This document shows positions 18,708 to 27,054 of a DNA stretch of 64,000 bases, one piece after another. The notes beneath the pieces were generated by a model. The model had not been told where the DNA came from, made no database searches, and saw only the letters and a program-made list of their open reading frames with translations. Every line of letters begins with the position of its first letter. Within the stretch, counting starts at the first letter, position 1. A program made the translations under genes and the position numbers. This DNA is from an uncultured Clostridia bacterium. Its GTDB lineage: Bacteria > Bacillota > Clostridia > Christensenellales > Borkfalkiaceae. Location: contig CALVPT010000001.1 in the NCBI GenBank assembly GCA_944354125.1, positions 186,001 to 250,000 of the forward strand. Reading direction: 5' to 3'.

Positions 18708-19619
18708 TCATTTGCTGAAATAGATTTTCTCGGCGTTATTGAAAAAGATATCGTCCAGTTCCCCCGAAGAAAAAACATTGCTTTCTGTAATATAGGAAAC
18801 GAGATTTTTATAGCTCTGCGAGCAGAGACACCCCGGCATATCCGACCCGAACATCAGCTTTTCAGCGCCGACCGTTCTCTTTGCCGTCATAAGGTGTTTT
18901 ACCGCCGACTCAAAGGGATATTCCTCGGGACGCTGATTGTGCGCCAGTGCGCTGAGGTCGAAATACACGTTGTCGGCGCAAAGGGTTTCAAGCGCGCTTT
19001 CGAGCAGCTTTCCGTCATCTCTCTGCGGCGAGAGCAGGTGACAGACTACAAAATTTATTTCGGGATATTCCGTCGCCGCCCTTGCAAGATTTTGCGGCTG
19101 CCAGCAGCAGTTGCGCGGTCTGCCCATGTCAATTACGACAGTAAGTCCCCTTTCTGCGGCAAATTTATACTCCTTATTCATGATTTCGCCGTCAAGGTCA
19201 ACAGGTCGGTGATAAGCCATAAGCCCCGAGCCGTTGGACATTTCGAACTTTACCGCCTTAAATTTCAGCTCGTCGAAAAGGTGTCTTTTCACGTCCTCCG
19301 CCCTTACGCAGAACGGGTCGTACGAAGCCGCGCCCGTAAATCTTTCGGGATATTTTTTTATCGCCTCGAAGGTATATGCGTTCTGAAAGCCGAAAAACTG
19401 TCCCTGCAGAAGGACGGCCTTGCTTACGCCGTTTTCGCCCATAACTTTCAAAAGCGCCTCAGGCGTTACAGAATATTCGCCCATGCCTTCGGGAATCATC
19501 CGAAAGGTCTGCCCGTCGGCATATGCCGCCATTCCCCCTCCGACGGCTCTGAGCTCTCCGCGTGAGGTAAAGCCTGCGATGCACTGTACTACGTGGGCGT
19601 GAGCATCTATAATTTTCAT
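18708..19619 (-). CDS. Amidohydrolase family protein (amidohydrolase 2 type)
   Basis: This 303-residue TIM-barrel metal-dependent hydrolase begins MKIIDAHAHVVQ, giving the HxH metal site. It also has VVCHLLSPQ (metal histidine, about residue 170) and MFGSDMPG (metal aspartate, about residue 262), the order found in the ACMSD/amidohydrolase_2 group. Substrate is unknown; the group includes decarboxylases and lactonases. It follows the thyA-folA terminator by about 35 bases and precedes gdhA; no operon partner hints at a pathway. Confidence 0.82.
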   Translation of the reverse strand: MKIIDAHAHVVQCIAGFTSRGELRAVGGGMAAYADGQTFRMIPEGMGEYSVTPEALLKVMGENGVSKAVLLQGQFFGFQNAYTFEAIKKYPERFTGAASYDPFCVRAEDVKRHLFDELKFKAVKFEMSNGSGLMAYHRPVDLDGEIMNKEYKFAAERGLTVVIDMGRPRNCCWQPQNLARAATEYPEINFVVCHLLSPQRDDGKLLESALETLCADNVYFDLSALAHNQRPEEYPFESAVKHLMTAKRTVGAEKLMFGSDMPGCLCSQSYKNLVSYITESNVFSSGELDDIFFNNAEKIYFSK

Positions 19620-19651
19620 ACATTTCCCCCGTGAATAAATTTATATTGAAT

Positions 19652-19681
19652 AAAGAAAATTCCGCAGGGTTGACTACGGAA
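19652..19681 (-). terminator. thyA-folA terminator
   Basis: On the minus strand an 8-bp stem TTCCGTAG/CTGCGGAA (one G-U pair) with a 6-base loop is followed by TTTTCTTT, 12 bases after the folA stop. Confidence 0.8.
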
Positions 19682-19692
19682 CAACACGCCGC

Positions 19693-20193
19693 TCAGAGCG
19701 GCTTTACATTTTTGTTTGCATACGTGCAGAAGTTTACAGTGTAACCGTTTGTTTCGACGTCGTCCGAACGGTATACGAGTTCAAAATTTTCATTCTCGTC
19801 GAGATTTTCGAAGAATGCATCCGCGCCGCCGACGGCGTCCACCTTAGTCACCAGCACCTCGTCGCAATAGGGCAGGAGAGTTCTGTACATCATTGCTCCG
19901 CCTATTACGAAAACCCTGTCTCCGTCATACTTCTTAATCTCGTCAAAGAGCTCATTGAGACTTCCGACTATTTTGCAGTCGTCGCGCTTTTCGCCGTCAG
20001 GCCACAGGACGATATTAGTCCTGTTTTTAAGGGGTTTGCCGCCGGGGAAAGACTTGAGCGTGTTGCTGCCCATTACGACCACGTTGCCCGTCGTCGTCTC
20101 CCTGAAAAATTTCATGTCTGCTGGAATGGAGAACATCAGACCGTTGCTCTTGCCTATGCCCCACTCTCTGTCTGCGTGTAAAATTGCCTTCAT
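19693..20193 (-). CDS. folA: Dihydrofolate reductase
   Basis: FolA regenerates tetrahydrofolate from the dihydrofolate produced by ThyA. The 166-residue protein has MKAILHADREWGIGKSNGL, the catalytic acidic residue in FSIPADMKFFRE, VVVMGSNTLKSFPGGKPL and VFVIGGAMMYRTLLPYCDEV, all typical. It starts 9 bases after thyA behind GTGAGG, so the two genes form the thymidylate cycle operon. Confidence 0.95.
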   Translation of the reverse strand: MKAILHADREWGIGKSNGLMFSIPADMKFFRETTTGNVVVMGSNTLKSFPGGKPLKNRTNIVLWPDGEKRDDCKIVGSLNELFDEIKKYDGDRVFVIGGAMMYRTLLPYCDEVLVTKVDAVGGADAFFENLDENENFELVYRSDDVETNGYTVNFCTYANKNVKPL

Positions 20194-20202
20194 ATCCTCA
20201 CC

Positions 20203-21039
20203 TTATTCCGCAACGGGAATGTCGTATTTCTTATCGTTATATCTGTAGTCGACAAGACGGAAGCTGTCGACGGTGAAATCATAGAAATTTCTGACGTCGG
20301 GATCGACCTCGAGCCTGGGAGCTTCGAACTGAGGGTTCTTTATTATCTCCCTGACCATGGGAACGTGCCTGTCGTAGATGTGTGCATCGGCAATGACGTG
20401 CACGAGCTCGCCTGCCTTAAGCCCCGAAACCTGTGCGAACATTATCAGAAGTACGGCGTACTGCACGACGTTCCAGTTGTTTGCCGTGAGCATGTCGTTT
20501 GAGCGCTGGTTGAGTATGCCGTTCAAAGTATTTCCCGACACGTTGAAAGTCATGGAATACGCACAGGGATACAGATTCATCTCGTGCAGATCTTCAAAAT
20601 TATAGATATTGGTCAGAATGCGCCTGCTGGCAGGGTTATGTTTCAAATCATAGAGCACCCTGTCCACCTGGTCGAACTCGCCCTCTTTATATTTATGTTT
20701 GACGCCGAGCTGATAGCCGTACGCCTTGCCTATGCTCCCGTCGGCGTCCGCCCACTGGTTCCAGATCTTTGAATGCAGATCCTTTATGTTGTTGCTCTTC
20801 TTCTGCCATATCCACAGAAGTTCGTCTATCGCCGACTTGAAAAAGGTCCGCCTTATGGTCAGAATGGGGAACTCCCTGGAAAGGTCATAGCGGTTGACTA
20901 TGCCGAACTTCTTGACCGTATGCGCAGGCGTGCCGTCGCTCCACTTGGGTCTCACCTGCAGGTCGGTATCCCATACCCCGTTGTCGAGTATGTCGTTCAT
21001 GTTATCAATAAAAATCTTATCGGCAACGCTCATTGTCAT
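20203..21039 (-). CDS. thyA: Thymidylate synthase (ThyA), divergent
   Basis: ThyA methylates dUMP to dTMP using methylene-THF. The 278-residue protein retains SRR (R139-R140), the catalytic Cys159 in LYPCAYS, QRSND (179-183), Asn190 and DAHIY (H220, Y222). It departs from the textbook family in that the residue after the catalytic cysteine is Ala instead of His, PFN is WN and the motif DAHIYxNH ends in RH. It is cotranscribed with folA from a consensus promoter, which supports a working enzyme. Confidence 0.93.
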   Translation of the reverse strand: MTMSVADKIFIDNMNDILDNGVWDTDLQVRPKWSDGTPAHTVKKFGIVNRYDLSREFPILTIRRTFFKSAIDELLWIWQKKSNNIKDLHSKIWNQWADADGSIGKAYGYQLGVKHKYKEGEFDQVDRVLYDLKHNPASRRILTNIYNFEDLHEMNLYPCAYSMTFNVSGNTLNGILNQRSNDMLTANNWNVVQYAVLLIMFAQVSGLKAGELVHVIADAHIYDRHVPMVREIIKNPQFEAPRLEVDPDVRNFYDFTVDSFRLVDYRYNDKKYDIPVAE

Positions 21040-21057
21040 CCTCCCGAAATTTAAAAC

Positions 21058-21086
21058 ATTTTAGCATAACGGCAGAGATTAGTCAA
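21058..21086 (-). promoter_or_regulatory. thyA-folA promoter
   Basis: The minus strand has TTGACT (21081-21086), a 17-bp spacer and TAAAAT (21058-21063). The -35 begins immediately after the upstream SDR stop codon. Confidence 0.82.
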
Positions 21087-21866
21087 TCAAAATGCGTCCT
21101 TTCGGGTAGCGCTCCACTTGCGCGCGATAAAGCGCAGTCTGAGCCGCTCGGGGACAAGCCTTGCCGCAAGGAGCGCCAGTCTGTTTGCACCGCCTATGAC
21201 AACGCAGGACTTTCCCCTCTCCGATGCGGCAAGCGATTTTTTTACGACGAACTGAGGTTGTTTTGCGGCAAATTTTGCCCACGCGCCAAGCAAATTTATG
21301 TACTGAATGACGTCTGCGCGCGTATAGATTGACCCCGGCAACACGGCGGTGACGTACACCCCCTTGCCGCGGTATTCGGCGGCTATCGCCTTTGAAAATG
21401 AGGTAAGCGCGCCCTTCGTCGCCGAATAGATTGCAAAGTACGGCATGGGAAATACGCCCGAAACGCTGGAGACGTTGATTATCCTCAGCGTCTGCGCCCT
21501 GTTTTCTATCGCAAAGGCGCAACAGCTGACCGCCGCCTCGAAATTTACTCTCGTCTGAAAGGTCAGCTTGTCCTGAGAATATTCGCCGAACGGCTTTTGT
21601 ATGTCCGCCCCGGCAACGTTGACGAGCATACCTATTTTCAGCCCGGAAAAGGCGGAAAACATGTCGTTCCTCTGTTCGGAATCGGTAAGCTCGCAGGCAA
21701 ATGTCTTAACTTCGCCGCATCCTGACTCTTTGAGTTCAGCCTGCAAAAGTTCGAGTTTTTGCGCGCTTCTTCCCGTAATTATCAGATTGTATCCCCTTTT
21801 TGCCAGTTCCACGGCAAACGCTCTCCCAAGCACGCCCGTCGCGCCCGTAATCATAGCATAGGTCAC
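21087..21866 (-). CDS. SDR family oxidoreductase
   Basis: This short-chain dehydrogenase/reductase has a Rossmann fold with the NAD(P) loop TGATGVLGRAFA, NVAGADI, the catalytic Ser in INVSSVSG and YSATKGA (YxxxK). It ends with a basic, hydrophobic tail typical of the SDR group that includes lipid and sterol-like reductases. I chose GTG 21866, eight bases after AAAGAGG, giving MTYAMITGATG and 259 residues. It follows the SPOR-like lipoprotein gene by 14 bases. Substrate unknown. Confidence 0.8.
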   Translation of the reverse strand: MTYAMITGATGVLGRAFAVELAKRGYNLIITGRSAQKLELLQAELKESGCGEVKTFACELTDSEQRNDMFSAFSGLKIGMLVNVAGADIQKPFGEYSQDKLTFQTRVNFEAAVSCCAFAIENRAQTLRIINVSSVSGVFPMPYFAIYSATKGALTSFSKAIAAEYRGKGVYVTAVLPGSIYTRADVIQYINLLGAWAKFAAKQPQFVVKKSLAASERGKSCVVIGGANRLALLAARLVPERLRLRFIARKWSATRKDAF

Positions 21867-21880
21867 AGACAATACCTCTT

Positions 21881-22552
21881 TCAATAGATTTCGGTATTTA
21901 TTATAGCGTCGCAGACGGCAATCTGCAAGCGTCTTATGTCGCGCGCGAGAATATATCCGTAATTTGCGTCACGGCACTCGGCGAGGAGCGCGCCCGTCTC
22001 GGCGGCAAAACAGTTTGCGGCGTTATCCCTTTCAAGTCCTTCGAGAGTCGTCTCTACGTCCGAAAGCACGGCTGCCGCACCGACCTGGTCGCAACTTAAG
22101 GAATCGACGGCATTTGCAAGGTCATACAATACTGCGGAGATCTGTCTCAGCGTAGCGAGCGTTGCAAGATACTTTTTGGCATATCTTCTTCTCGACGGGG
22201 CAAGCGTAAAACTCTGCCTTTCAACCTCTATGACCTGACAGTTAAGCTGTTTTTTTATGAGAGTCTGGGCAACCGACTGCGCATCGCGCTCGTCATAATA
22301 GCAGGCGACGGTTACGTAGTACTCGCCCTCCGACTGCACTATATAGCCTGCTCCGCCATAGCTTTCGACGAGGGAGGATATTGAACTCGCGGAGACGGCG
22401 TCCGTCGGGCAATCGTAACAGACATAGTAAAACCTGTAATCGCACGAAACCGAATAACTGCACGAGGACAGTGAAGCTATGAGCACGACGGCAAACGCGA
22501 CTGAAGCCGCCGCAATGAAAAATATAATGCGTTTTATTTTAATGGCATGCAC
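21881..22552 (-). CDS. Putative SPOR-like lipoprotein or anchored protein
   Basis: No family is recognised with certainty. The 223-residue protein has a basic N-terminus and hydrophobic segment (residues 8-30) ending LSSC, which could be a lipobox. Residues 38-105 (FYYVCYDCPTDAVSASSI ... GEYYVTVACYYDERDAQSVA) look like a SPOR/peptidoglycan-binding fold, with the pattern of an aromatic start and a residue-spacing repeat. The C-terminal half is helical. The frame begins at GTG 22552 without a visible Shine-Dalgarno; a TAAAAT lies five bases upstream. It is followed closely by the SDR gene. Confidence 0.6.
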   Translation of the reverse strand: MHAIKIKRIIFFIAAASVAFAVVLIASLSSCSYSVSCDYRFYYVCYDCPTDAVSASSISSLVESYGGAGYIVQSEGEYYVTVACYYDERDAQSVAQTLIKKQLNCQVIEVERQSFTLAPSRRRYAKKYLATLATLRQISAVLYDLANAVDSLSCDQVGAAAVLSDVETTLEGLERDNAANCFAAETGALLAECRDANYGYILARDIRRLQIAVCDAIINTEIY

Positions 22553-22637
22553 ATAATATTTTACCGTCTGCGGCGCAAGAATATGACCGCAACGCGGCAG
22601 ACTTTATTATTAGCGTGATTTTATATATAAAATCAGT

Positions 22638-22665
22638 TTGTAACAGTCAGAATATGTGCTATAAT
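22638..22665 (+). promoter_or_regulatory. Promoter of ArsB-type transporter gene
   Basis: TTGTAA (22638-22643), a 16-bp spacer and TATAAT (22660-22665) precede a Shine-Dalgarno GGAG and the ATG at 22703. Confidence 0.7.
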
Positions 22666-22702
22666 TCTAAGCGGTTTTTATTACGGATGCGGAGAAATTA
22701 TT

Positions 22703-24007
22703 ATGGTCGCTACGATAGTCATTGCCGTTATCACCTGCCTGGGGCTGGTGCTCTGCGTGCTCATAAAGCCCGAAATAGGCATTAAAAAAATTACTTTGCC
22801 GCTGTACCCCTTCATCGCGCTTGTCGGCGCAATTGCCGCGGTGGCGTTTACGCCGCTGACTTTAAAGGACTGCCTTGACGGAATACTCGGCGCGGGCGCC
22901 GTCAATCCCCTGAAGATTTTAACGCTCTTCATATCGGTCACGGCGATATCCATATTCCTGGACGAGGGCGGATTTTTCGAATACCTTGCGTGCAAGGTAC
23001 TAAAAAAATCGGGCAAGAGCAAGGTCAAACTATTCATATTCCTGTACATAACCGTATCCGTTCTGACAGTTTTTACCTCCAACGACGTAATAATTCTGAC
23101 TTTTACGCCCATAATTCTGTATTTTTGCAAGAGCGGCAACATAAAGCCCGCACCCTACCTGGTTGCGGAGTTTGCCGCCGCCAATACCTGGAGCATGGCG
23201 CTTATTATAGGCAACCCCACCAACGTATACATTGCTACGGCGGCAGGAATAGACTTTCTGAGCTATCTGGAGGTAATGATTGTGCCCACCCTGGCGGCAG
23301 GCATCGTTTCCCTCCTCATACTCCTTCTGCTGTTCAGAAAGTCGCTGAAAGAGCCCATTTTACTTCCCGACCACGACATAAGCTCGCCCATGAAGGATAA
23401 GCCGCTGTGCATACTCGGACTTATCGTGCTGATAATCTGCACCGTCGGACTTGCGATAAGCGGATACATAGGCATAGAAATGTGGCTGGAATGCGCCATA
23501 TGCGCGATTGTGCTCATAATCTCGGCGCTTCTTCTCTGCCTTGTCAGGCACAAAAAGCCCGTTGTCGTCGGTCACGCGCTCGGCAGAATTCCCTATCAGC
23601 TCATACCCTTCGTAATCTCGATGTTCATAATCGTCCTCTCGCTCGATAAGATGGAGATAACAAGGTACATAGCCGAGGCATTCTCCTTCAACGAACTCAT
23701 TGAATACGGCGTAGGCTCCTATCTTGCCTCAAACCTCGTCAACAACATACCCATGAGCGTGCTGTTCTCTTCCGTAATCAACGCAGGAAATGCAAGCAGG
23801 TATGCCGTATATGCCACGGTCATAGGCTCCAACCTCGGCGCTTTGCTGTCGCCCGTCGGCGCGCTTGCAGGCATAATGTTCTCCTCGATAACCAAGAAGG
23901 CAGGCTATAAATTTTCCAACCTCGACTTCATAATGTACGGAGCATCGGTTTCCGTATGCTCGCTCGCCGCATCGCTCGGCTGTCTGGCTCTCATGCTGAT
24001 GATTTAA
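22703..24007 (+). CDS. ArsB/NhaD-type ion transporter family membrane protein
   Basis: The 434-residue protein has about 11 to 12 membrane segments and belongs to the ion transporter superfamily (ArsB, NhaD, SLC13). Diagnostic stretches are SVTAISIFLDEGGFFEYLA, TVFTSNDVIILTFTP (about residue 127), AAANTWSMALIIGNPTNVY and in the second half LASNLVNNIPMSVL and GSNLGALLSPVGALAGIMF. ArsB proteins export arsenite, but no arsR, arsC or arsA is nearby, so another anion or sodium/proton exchange is equally possible. Start ATG follows GGAG at eight bases. Confidence 0.82.
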   Translation: MVATIVIAVITCLGLVLCVLIKPEIGIKKITLPLYPFIALVGAIAAVAFTPLTLKDCLDGILGAGAVNPLKILTLFISVTAISIFLDEGGFFEYLACKVLKKSGKSKVKLFIFLYITVSVLTVFTSNDVIILTFTPIILYFCKSGNIKPAPYLVAEFAAANTWSMALIIGNPTNVYIATAAGIDFLSYLEVMIVPTLAAGIVSLLILLLLFRKSLKEPILLPDHDISSPMKDKPLCILGLIVLIICTVGLAISGYIGIEMWLECAICAIVLIISALLLCLVRHKKPVVVGHALGRIPYQLIPFVISMFIIVLSLDKMEITRYIAEAFSFNELIEYGVGSYLASNLVNNIPMSVLFSSVINAGNASRYAVYATVIGSNLGALLSPVGALAGIMFSSITKKAGYKFSNLDFIMYGASVSVCSLAASLGCLALMLMI

Positions 24008-24026
24008 GCCATAAAGGCAAAAATTA

Positions 24027-24060
24027 ACCTCCGCCCGAATGAGGACGGAGGTATTTTTTT
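24027..24060 (+). terminator. Terminator after ArsB-type gene
   Basis: Stem ACCTCCG/CGGAGGT with a 12-base loop followed by ATTTTTTT, 20 bases after the stop codon. Confidence 0.85.
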
Positions 24061-25333
24061 ATGCGCAGGTAAAGCCCTTGCCGCCTGCCGCGCCTGCCTT
24101 TCTGCCGACATCGGTGTTGTCCGAGGTCTGACTCTGCAACCCCTTTACGGGCGAAGGCGAAAGCGTGAACCGATAGTCCGCGCCGCAACGCGCAATGTGC
24201 TCCTTTATGACGTTATGCGACTCGACCTCGGAAATGCTGCCGTTTATGAGCTTCTGCCACCTGAAAAAGTCGGCATTTTCGCCGAGCGACGCAACGTCGG
24301 TATAGTCCTCCCTCAGCGAGGTAAACTGCACGGTATTTGCAAGTATATTTCTTACGTATTCTATATTCTCGTGCAAAGACAGCGGCTCGGGGAACTTGCC
24401 GTCGGGAATTACGGCATTCCATTCCTTCTTTTCATACTTCTTCAGAAGGTCTGCCGCATCGTGCAGATGGGCGATTTCGGCAATGAGTTGCTTTTCCCAT
24501 ATCGAGCGGATATATTTGTCCGTCTCGGTCATATAGCACGACCAGTAGAGATAGCACTCGGCATACTCATGCCACAGCAACATCTCGAACCAGGTAGCGT
24601 TGGCGTCTATGAGATTTCCGTACTGCGTTACGTGCTCTTCCTCGACAAGGCATATCTCGCGGTACAGCTTGCGCGAGGAATCGTCGGGCGCAAGATTTGA
24701 AATGTTCATATAGTAGTTCATCGTCTGCTGTTCGGCGGCGGTAATTATCATCGTCGCGAGCACGGTGCACTTGTCCGCCGTCTTTGAATTTATGCAGCGG
24801 CGCACGTTGTCCTCGGGATAGCGGTGATGCGCTATCGTCGGTCTGCCCGGCATTATCTCGGTATACCTGCCGACCAGCTCCTCGGCGTGAATACCGTCGT
24901 CCATCTCGAGCTTATTGGCATAGCGATACAGATGGTCAAAGTCCTCCAATAGCGCAAAGTCGAGCGCCGTTTTGACATAGCAGTCCTTTTCCTTTGCGGC
25001 TAGCTCCGCCGTCAGGTCGACGGCAAGCTGTTCATAGCTTATGGTATGCTCGAGCGCGCTCTCGTCGCAGGGCTTTAACAGCGATATCTTGAGCTGCTGC
25101 TGTTTTTCAAACGCGCGCGTCAGCGCGAGTCTGCGCCTGAGCTCGGTATCCGCCGTATGGCGCGACATCTGATGCGAAAACCAGTTCGCCTCGAACTCCG
25201 TGCCGTTCATGAGAATTATTCTCGTCTTTGTATAGGGGTCTGTCTCGTGCTTGGAATAAGACTTGGGGTAGAGCTGCTTCCAGCCCTCAAACAGCTTTTC
25301 AAGCTTTTCGGGTCGCTCGGAAAAAGGGTTCAT
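24059..25333 (-). CDS. Ferritin-like diiron domain protein
   Basis: The family name is not recognised, but the sequence shows a clear ferritin-like four-helix diiron pattern in a 424-residue protein. Half-site one is E101 and, 30 residues later, D131 with H134 (DFDH). Half-site two is E201 and, 30 residues later, E231 with H234 (EEEH). The two halves are exactly 100 residues apart, as in rubrerythrin or bacterioferritin helices but with a long insert. N-terminal and C-terminal regions are extra, the last 35 residues being low complexity. It may act in iron or peroxide handling. ATG 25333 follows GGAGG. Confidence 0.65.
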   Translation of the reverse strand: MNPFSERPEKLEKLFEGWKQLYPKSYSKHETDPYTKTRIILMNGTEFEANWFSHQMSRHTADTELRRRLALTRAFEKQQQLKISLLKPCDESALEHTISYEQLAVDLTAELAAKEKDCYVKTALDFALLEDFDHLYRYANKLEMDDGIHAEELVGRYTEIMPGRPTIAHHRYPEDNVRRCINSKTADKCTVLATMIITAAEQQTMNYYMNISNLAPDDSSRKLYREICLVEEEHVTQYGNLIDANATWFEMLLWHEYAECYLYWSCYMTETDKYIRSIWEKQLIAEIAHLHDAADLLKKYEKKEWNAVIPDGKFPEPLSLHENIEYVRNILANTVQFTSLREDYTDVASLGENADFFRWQKLINGSISEVESHNVIKEHIARCGADYRFTLSPSPVKGLQSQTSDNTDVGRKAGAAGGKGFTCA

Positions 25334-25421
25334 AAATGTTCCTCCATCAATTTTTATAGGTTATTGACAGAGCGAGAATTTTTATTCGGCTTTTCTAAAT
25401 CAACTCTTTAACTTACGAAAC

Positions 25422-25446
25422 GGCGGACGACATAACATCGTCCGCC
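25422..25446 (-). terminator. Hairpin after cardiolipin synthase gene
   Basis: Perfect 9-bp stem GGCGGACGA/TCGTCCGCC with a 7-base loop, 15 bases beyond the cls stop on the minus strand. The tail GTTTCGT is only weakly U-rich. Confidence 0.55.
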
Positions 25447-25461
25447 CCATAATTATATTCA

Positions 25462-27054
25462 TTACATAAAGGGTGCAACCAGCTGCAACATGCCTGCATA
25501 CAGCCTGTGCAGAATATTGCGCCTCATACGGTTGCCCTCGCCGATAAGCTCCGATCTTTCGAACGTAGATTGAAAGTCAGAAAGAAGGTCGCTCATGACC
25601 CCTCGGTCGTCCGTATATACAGCCACTTCGAACTGCTGGTAAAAGCTGCGGAGGTCGAGGTTTATCGAGCCTATGACCGCGCAGTTTTCGGACAGCATAA
25701 GTTTTGAATGCACGAAACTGTTCTTCATGCAGTACACCTTTACGCCGACTTCTATGAGCTTTTCGGCATAATTTCTCGTGACGCTGTACACGAAAGACTT
25801 GTCGGGTATGCCCGGAAGAATCAGCCTTACGTCCGTGCCCGAAAGAGCCTTGTTTATGAGGAGCTGAAGAAGCGAGTCGTCGGGAATGAAGTACGGAGTC
25901 ATTACGTACAGCCGCTCTTTAGCCGCCGAAATTATGTTTTCGTACACGTTTTTGCCTATGTGATAGTCATAGTCAAGCCCGTCGGCATACGGAATTACCA
26001 CGCTGTCTGAAAGCTTGGGCTGAGCGGCAGACACGTAAGGCGAATAGTCCTCTTCCGCGCCCGTGACGAACTCCCACTGTCTGAGGAAAAAGAGCGTGAA
26101 CGCCGAAACGGCGTTGCCCTCCGCCCTGAGTCCCGCATCCTTCCAGTAGCCGAACATCCGCTTTTCGTTAATATATTCGTCCGCAAGATTTGCGCCGCCC
26201 GTGAACACCGTTCTGCCGTCTACAATTATCATCTTGCGGTGGTCGCGGAAGTTGAGCGCAACCGAAAATCTGGAAGTCAGGCGGTTGAACGGCATAATCT
26301 TTATGCCTGCCTTTTTAATGCGCTTCTGCGATGATGCCGAAAGCGTCCTGTGACAGCCGATAAAGTCATATATTATACGTATGTCGACGCCACTTGCCGC
26401 CTTGCGCTCCAACACGTCGAGCACTCTTTTAAGGAGTACGCCGTCGGAAATTATATAAAGCTCTATGAAGATAAACTTTTCCGCCTTGTCGAGTTCTTCA
26501 AGCACGGCATCGAAGAGCTGCGCACCCGACGGATAATATTTGAGTTCGGTAAAAGTATAGGGCACAAATCCGCCCGTCTTGAACAGATATTCGGCATCCC
26601 GCGCGATTGGCTCGTGCCCCTCGGGAAGAGTGTTGTCATCCCTGTATTTTTGCGCGCCTTCGAATATCTTTTTATACTTCTTTTTCGACCTGCCGAAAAA
26701 TATTCTCTCGTCCGAGAGGAAATAGATTATATACCCGAACCCGAAGGACACGAGTATGAAGATAACCCAAACCGCCTTTGAAAGGCTGTTTTTGTTAGTC
26801 GAAAGCACATAGATGCAGGTAAGCAGACTGAGGATATACGACAGCGTGAGGTACCACTTGAACAGATACCCCAGGAACATATATATCGATACTATGAGGG
26901 CGAGTTGCAGACCTAAAACAGCCATTACCACCAGCGACTTTACGGCGCCCCAGCCGTTCGTCTCGGTACGTATTCTGACCACTTTATAGTCCGTGTACAC
27001 CGCACGCCTTATGTTGTTTTTTCCGAGCGGACTATTCAGATATTTCTTCTTCAT
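25462..27054 (-). CDS. cls: Cardiolipin synthase (phospholipase D family)
   Basis: Cls joins two phosphatidylglycerol molecules to cardiolipin in the membrane. The 530-residue protein has two N-terminal membrane segments (about residues 38-62 and 68-112), followed by two HKD motifs: NFRDHRKMIIVDGRTVFTGG and SFVHSKLMLSENCAVIGS, each with the typical GG/GS N context. It starts with GGAGGAATAA-ATG and overlaps the end of the upstream gene by 23 bases, so the two are cotranscribed. Confidence 0.95.
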   Translation of the reverse strand: MKKKYLNSPLGKNNIRRAVYTDYKVVRIRTETNGWGAVKSLVVMAVLGLQLALIVSIYMFLGYLFKWYLTLSYILSLLTCIYVLSTNKNSLSKAVWVIFILVSFGFGYIIYFLSDERIFFGRSKKKYKKIFEGAQKYRDDNTLPEGHEPIARDAEYLFKTGGFVPYTFTELKYYPSGAQLFDAVLEELDKAEKFIFIELYIISDGVLLKRVLDVLERKAASGVDIRIIYDFIGCHRTLSASSQKRIKKAGIKIMPFNRLTSRFSVALNFRDHRKMIIVDGRTVFTGGANLADEYINEKRMFGYWKDAGLRAEGNAVSAFTLFFLRQWEFVTGAEEDYSPYVSAAQPKLSDSVVIPYADGLDYDYHIGKNVYENIISAAKERLYVMTPYFIPDDSLLQLLINKALSGTDVRLILPGIPDKSFVYSVTRNYAEKLIEVGVKVYCMKNSFVHSKLMLSENCAVIGSINLDLRSFYQQFEVAVYTDDRGVMSDLLSDFQSTFERSELIGEGNRMRRNILHRLYAGMLQLVAPFM

